Both the position numbers and the translations under genes were made by a program. From Candida dubliniensis CD36 (lineage: Eukaryota > Ascomycota > Pichiomycetes > Serinales > Debaryomycetaceae): DNA of 64,000 bases. The notes under the pieces were generated by a model. The model was given only the letters and a program-made list of their open reading frames with translations. It did no database searches and was not told the origin of the DNA. This document shows, piece after piece, positions 11,150 through 20,445 of the stretch. The stretch spans positions 248,001-312,000 of the forward strand of contig NC_012863.1 in NCBI RefSeq assembly GCF_000026945.1, in the 5' to 3' direction. The first letter of the stretch is position 1; each line of letters starts with the position of its first letter.

Positions 11150-13309
11150 TTACACACATCCTATATTTTGTAAAGCAAATTTTGGCAGTCTATCGTCTTG
11201 AAATACCCCCCATTGAGTTTCCCATCTTCGATTACCTTCCCAAAAAATTTCTTTCCATGGTTCATCAAACGCTTCAAAATAATAATATTCAACTGGCAAA
11301 TCTCGAAATGTACACAAAAAATCATTAGCAAAATATTCCAGATTCGATAAACTGGCAATTGAAGAACCAAATGTACCACCACCACTTGGCCATCCTATTT
11401 CTGTAAGTACAATTTTGGTATTATAATCATTGTATGGTTGAACTTGTAGATTAAGAAATTCTAAAGACCAAATGGTTGCAAATTCCACTGGAACTCCAGC
11501 GAAAAAAGGATGAATATTAGCACCAACAATCTCACAAGCTTGTAAAAGAGGCAGATCTACCAAAGAACCAATTTCAGATGTCCCTACAGGGATATCATCT
11601 ATTCCTCTTGATTGTAAAAATGTCTTAGCATCTTGAATATACTCTATTAATTCATCTCTAGTCTTATCTTCTCGAAATAATACTTCATTACCAATATATA
11701 TCGAGTTGATTAATTCCAGTGGGTTTGGGTATTTAGAAATAATCTTTTTCATCAAATCCATTTGTTCTTGGTTTACAGTATCATTAGACCCAATCCAAAC
11801 CCCCATTGCTAATGTCATATTTAAATTCATATATTCAATTGCATCCAAAATAAACTCACTTTGATCACATTGCATGCCATAATTTCTTATTCTCGTGGTA
11901 ATAGTCGATAACCTGGCCAAATCTAACATTGCATCTCGTCTAGTGAATCCACATTGTGGTTCTAATGCATTACTTGGAGAATATGCTACTCCAGAAAACA
12001 ATGCATTAGTAACAATACTCATTAATGAAACAACCTCATTATCTTGTTGCAACTCTTCACTAAGACCTTCAATCGAATTAGGTTTATGGATTATTGGTTC
12101 ACGGACCTCTTCTACTTTGGTCAAGTATTTCAGTGATAGCAAATATAACATGGGTAAATTCTTGGGGTCACTGAAAAATTTCCCTACTGACGTCTTAGTT
12201 CCTTTCCCCAAAATAAATACCGCAGGAGCAAACCCTCCAATTAGAATTATAATTACACATAATAAGATCACAATGATCCACCAAAACCCTCTTCTGGTTA
12301 TATTTGAAAACAATCCAGTTGACACCGGTGAAGTGTAAGAATCATTATCACCAACACTTTTATTAGGGAGGTCATTATTAAAACTAATGGGCGTCTCCAA
12401 AATATTCTTTTGCTTTATTTCTATGCTACTATTGTTATCATCATCACTCTTTGCCATCACTATTTCCAAGTCTGGCGACAAATTTTTATTTTTTTCCATT
12501 ATCAAATCATTGCTTGACGTAGGTGCTTCCAATTTAGAATTGACAGAAAATTTGCTTTGTCTTTTAACCACTCTGAGTGAATTAGTATCATAAGATATTG
12601 GTGATATTTCATTCAAATTATAATCCAACTCTGGCGTATTTTTCTTGCGGTAAATCACAGTTGTATTGCGAATTCCACTACCAGGACTTTTGGTGGCTCC
12701 TGCTGGGTAATTAGAAGTAGCCACACTTTCTTGACAATAATTAAGCAAATTGGAAGAATAAGACAATGAAGTTTGAGCATTATCGTCATCAATGGTGTTA
12801 CTAATGAATGGTGATGGATGAATTGGAGGTGGTGGTGGTGGTGGTGGTGGTGGAGACTGTTGTAGCGGCGGCTCCTCTAATGCAACTGCAATAGATGTGG
12901 AAGCATGTGGTTGATTTGGGATTGGTGAGATTATTGGAGGAGTTGGTTGCAAAGGTGTAACTTCCTTTTTTAATAACTTCTTTGGTTGTGGCAGATTTAT
13001 TTGCGACGATTTAATTGATGAGTTCATTAACGGAGAACCAACAAACCCTTTCCCATATTCTTGAAATGCATGAACAGACTTGGATCTAGTAACTTTATAA
13101 GGGAGGACTTTGGTTAATTTGGGTTGACATTGATTACGTTTTTGTTGATTATGCTGCAGCTGCAATTGATCTTGTTTTAATTGTTGCAGATGTTGCAGCA
13201 GCAGCAGCACATTTGCGTCTGTATTTTCTCCAGTAATAAATCGAAATTCTGAAATTGTCGCTGAACGCTTTTGATTCAAAGTTGATCTTCGATTCATGAT
13301 TAATATCAA
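11150..13309 (-). CDS. Type II membrane-anchored GH17 beta-1,3-glucanase-like protein
   Basis: A 719-residue ORF. Residues 1-340 are low complexity and presumably cytosolic (Leu/Gln-rich near 34-58, a 10-Pro run near 153-162, Ser/Asn-rich after). A strong transmembrane segment spans about 343-368 with Arg-Arg just before it, giving a type II topology. Residues 430-719 form a glycoside hydrolase family 17 domain: YIGNEV with the acid/base E542 and LTEIGWPSGG with the nucleophile E637, plus the FDEPWK and W/GVF features near the C terminus. The domain would face the cell wall. The layout resembles Aspergillus BtgC-type transmembrane GH17 proteins rather than secreted Bgl2 or Scw4. Met5 (start at 13297) is an equally good start. 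Wall beta-glucan remodelling is inferred from family. Confidence 0.85.
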   Translation of the reverse strand: MILIMNRRSTLNQKRSATISEFRFITGENTDANVLLLLQHLQQLKQDQLQLQHNQQKRNQCQPKLTKVLPYKVTRSKSVHAFQEYGKGFVGSPLMNSSIKSSQINLPQPKKLLKKEVTPLQPTPPIISPIPNQPHASTSIAVALEEPPLQQSPPPPPPPPPPIHPSPFISNTIDDDNAQTSLSYSSNLLNYCQESVATSNYPAGATKSPGSGIRNTTVIYRKKNTPELDYNLNEISPISYDTNSLRVVKRQSKFSVNSKLEAPTSSNDLIMEKNKNLSPDLEIVMAKSDDDNNSSIEIKQKNILETPISFNNDLPNKSVGDNDSYTSPVSTGLFSNITRRGFWWIIVILLCVIIILIGGFAPAVFILGKGTKTSVGKFFSDPKNLPMLYLLSLKYLTKVEEVREPIIHKPNSIEGLSEELQQDNEVVSLMSIVTNALFSGVAYSPSNALEPQCGFTRRDAMLDLARLSTITTRIRNYGMQCDQSEFILDAIEYMNLNMTLAMGVWIGSNDTVNQEQMDLMKKIISKYPNPLELINSIYIGNEVLFREDKTRDELIEYIQDAKTFLQSRGIDDIPVGTSEIGSLVDLPLLQACEIVGANIHPFFAGVPVEFATIWSLEFLNLQVQPYNDYNTKIVLTEIGWPSGGGTFGSSIASLSNLEYFANDFLCTFRDLPVEYYYFEAFDEPWKEIFWEGNRRWETQWGVFQDDRLPKFALQNIGCV

Positions 13310-13865
13310 AAAACAGCAACTTATAAGGAAAAGATGGTTTTTAAAGTTACTATAAGTTGATTTCCAATTAGCCGCTCAAATCGGCCATACACCATTGAAA
13401 AAGAGAGAGGGAAAAAACAAAAAAAAGAGACAACCACCCCCCCTGGACCTCCCCCAAATACAGATCTAAATTTAAGGTAGTTGCAAGAAAACATTTCACA
13501 CAATATCAGTTTTCTTATCTTGGTATACTACTTTCTCTTACGGAAATCATCTTATTACTGATTTGCTTGACTTCTTTCTTCCCATATATTATAAAACATT
13601 CATTTTTTTGTGATATCGTTGGGAAAAAAAAAGATCTGATAAGAAAATACCAACATTGAACACAAACTAAGTTGACATTGCAAATTATAAGGGAAATACA
13701 ATAAAAATAATCAAAAAATACATTTCACCAAAGATCTATAAATTCTATACTTTTTCCCAAGTATATATGTTCGAAATTCAACCATCCCCACAAAAAAAAA
13801 AAAAGACATGAAAAAGCAAATGCAAAATTGGAAACAATCCATATTGATACCATAATCTAACCCGA
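13310..13865. other. Promoter of GH17 gene and 3' flank of Cys-rich gene
   Basis: Both neighbours are on the minus strand. No ORF is credible; the 60-codon frame at 13321-13503 spans a C/G-run. Nothing else is recognisable. Confidence 0.5.
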
Positions 13866-14294
13866 TTAGCATTTGCAGCAAGCAAAAAGCATATTACCAA
13901 TAAATGTGGCCGTGTTGGTGACACACCCTTCACCATTGTTTGGACAACAATTAAGAACACCAAAACAAGTACAACATTCAATACAGAATTCAGTACATTC
14001 ATTTGATTCTCTTTGGTAACCACTAGTGGCAGTAAAATGAGAATTAACATCATCATCACTATCTGAATCTGAGTCTGAATCTGAATCTGAACCAGAACTA
14101 GATGATGGATTATCTGAGTTGCTCGATTCTTTTGATTTTAGATTTTGTGAATTTTCATTATTTGATTGTGGTTCTTGTTTCATAGCTGGTGAAGCCTTTG
14201 GTTCATCTGTAATGGGTTTATCATTGATGTTTATTTGTGGTCTTTGATCTAAATCTTCTAATGGAATACCTTGTTGTTTCAGGGCCATTATCAA
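13866..14294 (-). CDS. Small protein with acidic SD repeats and Cys-rich C-terminal tail
   Basis: A 142-residue ORF of unknown function. The N-terminal 70 residues are polar (ALKQQGIPLEDLDQRPQ at the start). They are followed by a Ser-Asp repeat near 86-100, then a tail of about 40 residues with 10 cysteines in pairs and singles (CIECC, CFG, NCCP, GC, ACCKC at the extreme C terminus). There is no signal peptide. The Cys-rich hydrophobic C terminus recalls fungal CYSTM-like or palmitoylated tail-anchored proteins, but the pattern is not a clear family match. Met3 (14288) is an alternative start. It could bind metal or be S-acylated; neither is shown by sequence alone. Confidence 0.7.
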   Translation of the reverse strand: MIMALKQQGIPLEDLDQRPQININDKPITDEPKASPAMKQEPQSNNENSQNLKSKESSNSDNPSSSSGSDSDSDSDSDSDDDVNSHFTATSGYQRESNECTEFCIECCTCFGVLNCCPNNGEGCVTNTATFIGNMLFACCKC

Positions 14295-15022
14295 TATGTG
14301 TTGGAGAAAACGACTTTGGGGGTATAAATTAAGGGAGGAAAAAAACGAAAGTAAAAATGAATAGCTGTAATAGTCTATAGATAGATCAAAATAATCCGAA
14401 TCAACGAATATATAATTATAAAAAAAAGAAGAGAAAGGGTAAATATAATAAATGAAAAAGATTTCAAGTATTTTTTTTTTTTTTCAACGAAATATATCAA
14501 CTAATAGTTGTTTCATCTTCATCGATTCAAATCAAAACCAAACTAAATTCCTTTTTTTTCGTGTAACGATTCACAAGTTTTTTTTTTTTTTTTTTTTTCA
14601 ATCTGACACGCCTCATACGTCATTATTAAAATTTCCCATACTTTATTTCTCATGTACAAGGGGTTGAATGATTCTTCAACGGTGAGGCTAACAAAAACCA
14701 CACTCACACGCACAAACACACAAATGTAATATACTCTTAATTCTAAAGTTACATATATACTATCAATCACATGAACATATACACTAGATACTGAATTACA
14801 ATCCCTCACTTTACATTCCTGGCTTTATTCAAAAAATCGTACTGCGGTAGTAATATCAACAGTTCACACTCTTGACCACCTATAGTCTAGCTTCTGGCGA
14901 TTTCAAAATATGAACCTATCTTAGAATACACTTTGATCCATATCTTCTAATCCAAAATAAAACTTTCGTATATATATCCCACCAATTCTTCTAGGTTAAA
15001 AATACTACAACACTCTTCCACA
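14295..15022. other. Intergenic between two minus-strand genes
   Basis: Contains poly(T) runs at about 14471-14484 and 14579-14598, which probably belong to the promoter of the Cys-rich gene. The frames at 14452-14667 and 14543-14809 cover these runs and are not credible genes. Confidence 0.5.
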
Positions 15023-15625
15023 TCAACTCATCGTTTTGTCTTCAATTTCCAAACTCTGTATCATATCAATCAAATCAGCATCTTCTTCCCATTCACGTTC
15101 TTCAGCCTCTTCTTCATAATGTTGTAACCACACTTGAGTATCAGTATTTTCTTGTTCATCCTCAATCAATCTATCAATATCCAAACCATCAGTTACATGT
15201 TCATACTCTTTTTCATATTGATCATTGATATCTCGTTTAAATTGTTGATCATTGATTTTTTCTCGACTTATCATTAATTTATCATGACGATGTTGATTTC
15301 TTACTTGACGGATTTTATCGTGTTTATTTCGAAGATTGAAATTTTGACTTCTCAGCGATTCAACTGGATGATGATAATATTTGCCTCTACCTTTATTGGG
15401 TCTCAGTGGCAGTAAATCATCAGATTCACTATTAGGCGGAGACGAAGAAGATGAAAATGGTTTCATAAGTTTTGTAGAACGTGCTTGTTGGTGTTTCATA
15501 AGTTGATTTAACACACTCATGGGAGGGGAAGAGGGTATGTCGTTGTGGGTGATATTAGGGGATTCTTCTTGATACGTGTAATTCACAGAACTGTTTTTTG
15601 AGTTTGGTGTAGTTGGAGTTTCCAT
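15023..15625 (-). CDS. Hypothetical acidic, coiled-coil-prone protein
   Basis: A 200-residue ORF. The N-terminal half is Ser/Pro/Asn-rich (TPTTP, SSSSSPP). The middle (about 85-130) is basic with alternating His/Arg/Lys. The C-terminal 75 residues are strongly acidic and helical (QVWLQHYEEEAEEREWEEDA at about 164-183, then LIDMIQSLEIE). There is no signal peptide or membrane segment. I do not recognise a family. It is divergently transcribed from NAT4 across 232 bases. Biased codons and composition match neighbouring genes, so it is likely a real gene. Confidence 0.7.
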   Translation of the reverse strand: METPTTPNSKNSSVNYTYQEESPNITHNDIPSSPPMSVLNQLMKHQQARSTKLMKPFSSSSSPPNSESDDLLPLRPNKGRGKYYHHPVESLRSQNFNLRNKHDKIRQVRNQHRHDKLMISREKINDQQFKRDINDQYEKEYEHVTDGLDIDRLIEDEQENTDTQVWLQHYEEEAEEREWEEDADLIDMIQSLEIEDKTMS

Positions 15626-15857
15626 TGATAAGGATTTGATAAGATATGTAGGATGTGATGATTATGATAGACAAGATAGGAAGTCACGACTCTTCGTATT
15701 TATTTATTTATTTATATGAGCGGATTCTTTTTACTTTGAGTGTTTTTTTTTAGGACGCGACTTTTTCTTTTTTTTTTTTTTTTTTTTTTTTTCAAATTTA
15801 TCAATCATCATTATTGACACCTTAGTCCTTACTTAATCCAACCAATGCAAAACAACA
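15626..15857. promoter_or_regulatory. Divergent promoter with long poly(T)
   Basis: A 232-base gap between the hypothetical gene and NAT4. It carries an uninterrupted T run of about 23 (around 15770-15792) preceded by another short T run. Such homopolymers exclude nucleosomes in yeast promoters, so a shared bidirectional promoter is likely. Confidence 0.45.
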
Positions 15858-16532
15858 ATGAGAGTAAGATTTGAATTAAATGGCCAAAAATACAATAAAT
15901 TTTCTGAAGATGATCCATTTTTAATGGAAGAAATTGCTGAAGATTTGGTATTGAATCACTTGACCACCAATACATTTAGTTTACCGAATTATAGAACCCA
16001 TATCGAAACGACTCACAATATACAAGAAAACCAATTACACGACTTCATACAACTAATAGATGATAATCTTGGTGATCTATATGTTAAGAGCCAAGAACAA
16101 AACTGGAAAGATAATAAACAAGAGGAAATGTCAGAGCCAGGTCTCATATATGTATGGTTCACTGAAACTACCACAGATGACGACGACGAACTAGTAGGTT
16201 TTGTATCATTCAAATTATGCGAAGACGATGATGGGATCTTTGTGTTATACTTGTTTGAGATTCATTTGACTGAAAAATACCAAGGTCAAAAATTAGGACA
16301 ATTGTTAATTGATCAGTTTCACGAATTTGCTAAAAGTTTGCAAAATTCATCTAATAAATTATATCTGATGTTAGAAGGCACAGCATTGACAGTTTTTACA
16401 AAGAATACCAAAGCTCTTAATTGGTATAAGAAAATGAATTACGAATTGACTGAAAGATCTCCTATGGATAAAAAATTAAGAAATGGTACTGTGATTAAAC
16501 CTGTTTTATACTTAATGCGAAGGAAATTGTAA
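15858..16532 (+). CDS. NAT4: Histone H4/H2A N-alpha-acetyltransferase (Naa40/Nat4 type)
   Basis: A 224-residue GNAT-fold protein. Nat4 acetylates the N-terminal Ser of histones H4 and H2A. The acetyl-CoA-binding motif A lies at about 134-150, with beta4 FEIHLTEKYQGQKLG and the pyrophosphate loop around Q142-G147. A LMLEGTALTVFTKNTKALNWYKKMNYE block (about 171-197) matches the family's beta5-helix-beta6 region, followed by an SPMDK motif resembling the Naa40 signature. Length fits the family. There is no targeting signal; nuclear or cytosolic action is expected. An acidic DDDDE insertion sits near residue 107-111. Confidence 0.8.
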   Translation: MRVRFELNGQKYNKFSEDDPFLMEEIAEDLVLNHLTTNTFSLPNYRTHIETTHNIQENQLHDFIQLIDDNLGDLYVKSQEQNWKDNKQEEMSEPGLIYVWFTETTTDDDDELVGFVSFKLCEDDDGIFVLYLFEIHLTEKYQGQKLGQLLIDQFHEFAKSLQNSSNKLYLMLEGTALTVFTKNTKALNWYKKMNYELTERSPMDKKLRNGTVIKPVLYLMRRKL

Positions 16533-17931
16533 ATATATATATTATAGAACAGTCACCACACAAAGAACTATACAGTATAGATGGAATAGACGTAGCTTTT
16601 CTCCCAATTAATTAACGAAACAAGTTCTGAAGATTAAACCGTAAAGATATCCGATGGGTTATGTAATCTTTCAGGACTTATGAAGGATGTGATATAATAA
16701 GCATACTTGTTTGATTCGTTCTTTTCGGTACTATTTCTCCCATATTGAGTGACCGAACAATAATGAAAAAGAAATCACCTGGTTTACTAATATAATCCAT
16801 GCGGTCCGATTAACCAACATTCAATAAGATGGAGGAGAATCAATGGTTTAGTAAAGAACAATGCAAATAATTGAAACTAAACAATAACAAAAAGTTTCTA
16901 TTTTTAGAAACAGAAAATCAGATCCATCAAAAATATAGGACAACACTATTTCATTGACTATCCTCTTCTCTGCCATAACATCTGTTGAATTGATAAAACT
17001 ACTTGTTATTTATTCTAATTAAAGTGGATAGACATTAGTTAGGTATATAAATGAATTCCATCAATTACTTTTTCTATCAGAATTGCTGTTGCATATTTGG
17101 TGATCTTTTAATGCCGCGCCATGTATCTTATTCTTTTTTTAGTAAGGACCCCTAATAGTGTTAAAAATAATTTCTTAGCATCAAACAACATGTTTAATAA
17201 TTTCTTTTAAAAGACCATTGCACACAATTCTAGAGCAATTAATAAAGTCAGAAAATTACATGAAATTACATTTTGGTGCTGTATGATTATTTACTAGCAG
17301 CTTGAACAACCAGGTGTCTCAATTTTAAGCTGAGTTGCATCTTGCCAGTAATCTTACCAGCTCTTTATCTGAACCTCTCATTGTTAAAGTACCTTTAAAC
17401 TCCTCATCTATCTCTCCTTATAGCATGTTTTAGACAGGCACATCTACTCTCAAACCAATATAGACAAAGACGCAAGGGAAGAATAGGAGTAGGCAAGACT
17501 TTTTCGTTTGTCAAGGCAAACAGATTTATGTAAATGATACACTCACAAATAGTGATACCAGAACTCTTAAGTAATCAAAATCCCAAGTTGGACAAGATAT
17601 CCATTCTGACTTGAATAATTTGGTGGGGCAAAATGTCTAAGATTGCCTTACGTAAATCAAAAAAATACCACATATCATGTACATGATCATCACCCATTAA
17701 CGTTCATGGATTTATTTTTTAAGGGAGCATGGAATGGAATAGCGAGAGAAAAAGGAGAAACAAAAACAAGACAAAAAAAAAAATATAACACATCTGAACA
17801 AGAAAAATCAAGCGCCTTCTTCCCACCACCCCTCTAACATCATCTGTTTTTTTTTTTTTTTTTTTTTTTATATATATTAACATTTCAAACAACATTATCG
17901 GATTGCCACAACCACAGGTACCAAACAAAAA
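16533..17931. other. RLM1 upstream region with low-repeat, possibly decayed sequence
   Basis: About 1.4 kb with no credible gene. Unlike most gaps in this window, 16560-17640 is nearly free of microsatellites and has more mixed composition, as ageing coding or transposon sequence would. I could not find a conserved protein fragment in it. The last 120 bases hold a poly(A) and a poly(T) run (17844-17869) just before the RLM1 start. Confidence 0.4.
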
Positions 17932-19662
17932 ATGGGTAGAAGAAAGATTGAAATAGAACCATTGACAGACGATAGAAACCGTACGGTGACTTTTGTGAAG
18001 CGTAAGGCAGGGTTATTTAAAAAAGCTCATGAATTAGCAGTACTTTGCCAAGTTGATTTAACCGTTATCATTGTTGGAAGTAATAATAAAGTATATGAAT
18101 ATTCTACTGTGGAGGCAAATGAGATTTTTAATGCCTACAATAAAACCCTTAAAGTCAGAAAGCAATTACATGAATCAAAATCTCCAGAAAACTATTCGAA
18201 ATTCAGAAAGAAACGACATTTACATGAACCACTAACTAACAAATCAGGTTCTATAGTTGGCACTAATACACATTTAAATGATGAAGACTATGATCACAAT
18301 GTTCATGAAGCAGGAGACGAAGATTCGGAATATGACAGTGATGATAATTCTCCACAACCCAAACGACACAAAAGATCAGAATCGCTTAAAAAAGATCAAA
18401 ACCCCAAAGTGTTTAATAGTACCCAACCCCCACCACCGCCTCCACCACCTCATATATCTCTTAATAATGTCCCAACATTTACCAATCCCAAAAAATACAA
18501 AAAACTGATTGATGAAACAAATAATAATTTGGCACCGCCCCCTATTGGGACAAAAGACGAACTAACGGTACAACGACCAGTATTGAGAGTACAAATACCG
18601 ATTGATGCCAAAAGCAACAAGAATAATCCCCATAGTGGTGTTAATAATAGTGATGGCAAAGACACAGCAAGAACAGTGACGGCAATCGAGAATAGTGCAA
18701 CCAATCAAAACACCCAATCAAGCAATACAACATCAGGTACAGGAGTTGCTGATACGAATTCATCACATGTAAGTTCAAATGGTAATAGTAATTTAGTTCC
18801 AGGAAATGTTCCAAATACTAGGTTTTCCGGATATTCGTCATTTCGATCACCAGATTCTCGAAGACCAACTCTACCGTTACCTTTACAAACGAAATCACAA
18901 ACATCATCTCCAGCTAGTGCTGCTGCACCGGGACTACCGTTAACAGGGGGAAGCAATGCATATTTTGCTGGAATGCAACAATCACCTCTGGGCAGTTCCT
19001 ATGCCAACTATCCTGCGCAAGTGTACCAACAGTATCAACAGTTCCAAAATCAGCTTCAAGAACAGCAGCAACAACATCAACATCAACAACAGCAACAGCA
19101 ACAGCAACAGCAACGACAACCACCACAACCAGTCGGAACCCAAAATTCACAATTGGAATCAGCTGTACGATTCCGTTCTGGTTTACCAACGGGGGTACAA
19201 TTTAACGGAGAACAAACTCCAATTTCAGGATTACCATCACGATACGTTAACGATATGTTCCCCTTCCCATCACCTTCAAACTTTCTTGCTCCTCAAGATT
19301 GGCCATCTGGTATAACACCAACTACTCATATACCACAGTATTTTGTGAATATGCCCTTGAGTGGTATTGGACCACAGCAGCAGCAGCCACAGCAAGCTCA
19401 ACAGCAACAACAAGTACCTGTTGTGGCCACACCAACACAAACACAAACAGGACAACAGATGGCTTCAGTAACCAATTACAAATCAGCTAATCCTCCAATA
19501 CCAGGGTTTTTCCAAAACCCAACACAAGCCACTACAACTAGCAATGCCACAAATGTCTCTAGATTGAGTGACGTTGGTGATGGCACTAATCCAACCACAG
19601 CAGGAAGTGGAGGTTCAACAGATGTCAATAACCTCAACAATGGACCTAATAAGAATACATAA
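17932..19662 (+). CDS. RLM1: MADS-box transcription factor of the cell-wall integrity pathway
   Basis: A 576-residue protein starting with a full MEF2-type MADS domain (MGRRKIEIEPL..., KRKAGLFKKAHELAVLCQVD, then VIIVGSNNKVYEYS) over residues 1-60. MEF2/Rlm1-type factors bind CTA(A/T)4TAG and Rlm1 acts downstream of the Mkc1/Slt2 MAP kinase. After it come an acidic patch with HKRS-type basic residues near 120-150, an 8-Pro run near 166-173, and Ser/Asn- and Gln-rich activation-type regions, with a Gln/His tract near 373-395 and a second near 480-500. SP/TP sites are frequent, as expected of a MAPK target. Gene order next to RPS6A matches my memory of RLM1. CTG codons within the tail should be read as Ser. 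Confidence 0.9.
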   Translation: MGRRKIEIEPLTDDRNRTVTFVKRKAGLFKKAHELAVLCQVDLTVIIVGSNNKVYEYSTVEANEIFNAYNKTLKVRKQLHESKSPENYSKFRKKRHLHEPLTNKSGSIVGTNTHLNDEDYDHNVHEAGDEDSEYDSDDNSPQPKRHKRSESLKKDQNPKVFNSTQPPPPPPPPHISLNNVPTFTNPKKYKKLIDETNNNLAPPPIGTKDELTVQRPVLRVQIPIDAKSNKNNPHSGVNNSDGKDTARTVTAIENSATNQNTQSSNTTSGTGVADTNSSHVSSNGNSNLVPGNVPNTRFSGYSSFRSPDSRRPTLPLPLQTKSQTSSPASAAAPGLPLTGGSNAYFAGMQQSPLGSSYANYPAQVYQQYQQFQNQLQEQQQQHQHQQQQQQQQQQRQPPQPVGTQNSQLESAVRFRSGLPTGVQFNGEQTPISGLPSRYVNDMFPFPSPSNFLAPQDWPSGITPTTHIPQYFVNMPLSGIGPQQQQPQQAQQQQQVPVVATPTQTQTGQQMASVTNYKSANPPIPGFFQNPTQATTTSNATNVSRLSDVGDGTNPTTAGSGGSTDVNNLNNGPNKNT

Positions 19663-19679
19663 TTTGATCGTGTATAAAA

Positions 19680-19731
19680 AGAGAAACAAGAAACAAGAAA
19701 CAAGAAACAAGAAACAAGAAACAAGAAACAA
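19680..19731. repeat. GAAACAA heptanucleotide tandem repeat in RLM1 3' region
   Basis: About seven perfect copies of a 7-base unit start within 20 bases of the RLM1 stop codon, so they are likely transcribed in its 3' UTR. Confidence 0.85.
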
Positions 19732-20080
19732 GAATCACGTTGTCATTTTTGATTAAGTTTCATTATTTATTATAATTAAGAGAAAGATTTTAAAATATTT
19801 ATTGAATAAAAACATCAGTTTGATATGCTGAATGTCATTGAAAAATAAGAAAGAACAACAAAAAAAGATAACTGGATTACAAAACTGAGGAAAGAACTAT
19901 TATGACTAGTTTAGTTCCATTGTAATATAGATTGTATTTGTAATTGTATATGTATATGTATTTTTATTTTTATTTTTATTTTTATATAGGAATTTTAAAC
20001 ATGTTTATGAATAATGGTAAGATTACACCAGAAGTTAGATAGTCAACCAAGTTTTATTATTTGCAACCAATGTGCGTGAC

Positions 20081-20098
20081 TTAGGGCTATAGCCCTAA
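20081..20098. promoter_or_regulatory. Tbf1-type ribosomal-protein promoter palindrome
   Basis: TTAGGGCTATAGCCCTAA is a perfect 18-base palindrome with two inverted TTAGGG halves. In C. albicans, ribosomal protein promoters are known to carry this motif, bound by Tbf1, in place of the Rap1 sites used in S. cerevisiae. It lies 348 bases upstream of the RPS6A start codon. A GCGTGAC sequence directly before it could be a weak Cbf1-like site. Confidence 0.8.
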
Positions 20099-20445
20099 TC
20101 TTGGTAATACAATACTGCATATTTTGTTGTTTGCGAACAATCCAATGCCATTAGCTATATTTTTTTTTTTTTTAGTGCGTGTGTACGGTTTTTCTTAGTC
20201 TTGTTTCTCTTCGCACACCATTATACTAATACTAACAGTCTTTTTGTATAGTGTGAGACTTTTACTAACACAAAGTTTCTCAATACTTAATATTTTCCGC
20301 ACTGTGAAGGAAGGAAACCTACACACTACACACACCAAACGAAAAAAATTATCAAATTTTCAACCTTGAGGAAAAAAAAAAGTGGAAAAAAAAATTCTTC
20401 TTACATTCAGTTAATCTTCAGACAGGCACAAAGGAATTAATCACC

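Larger units (their letters stand above)
19663..20445. promoter_or_regulatory. RLM1 3' region and RPS6A promoter
   Basis: The first part holds RLM1 3' sequence with a 7-base tandem repeat. From about 20080 the RPS6A promoter begins, with a Tbf1-type palindrome, a T run at 20160-20174 and pyrimidine-rich sequence leading to the start. No other gene is visible. Confidence 0.6.

Noticed and set aside
11895..12593. 147- and 68-codon plus-strand frames opposite the GH17 gene
   Set aside because: Antisense shadows; the minus strand carries a complete enzyme with catalytic residues.
18705..19315. Overlapping frames of 83-119 codons inside RLM1
   Set aside because: They translate the same Gln/Asn-rich sequence in wrong frames; the RLM1 frame begins with a complete MADS domain.
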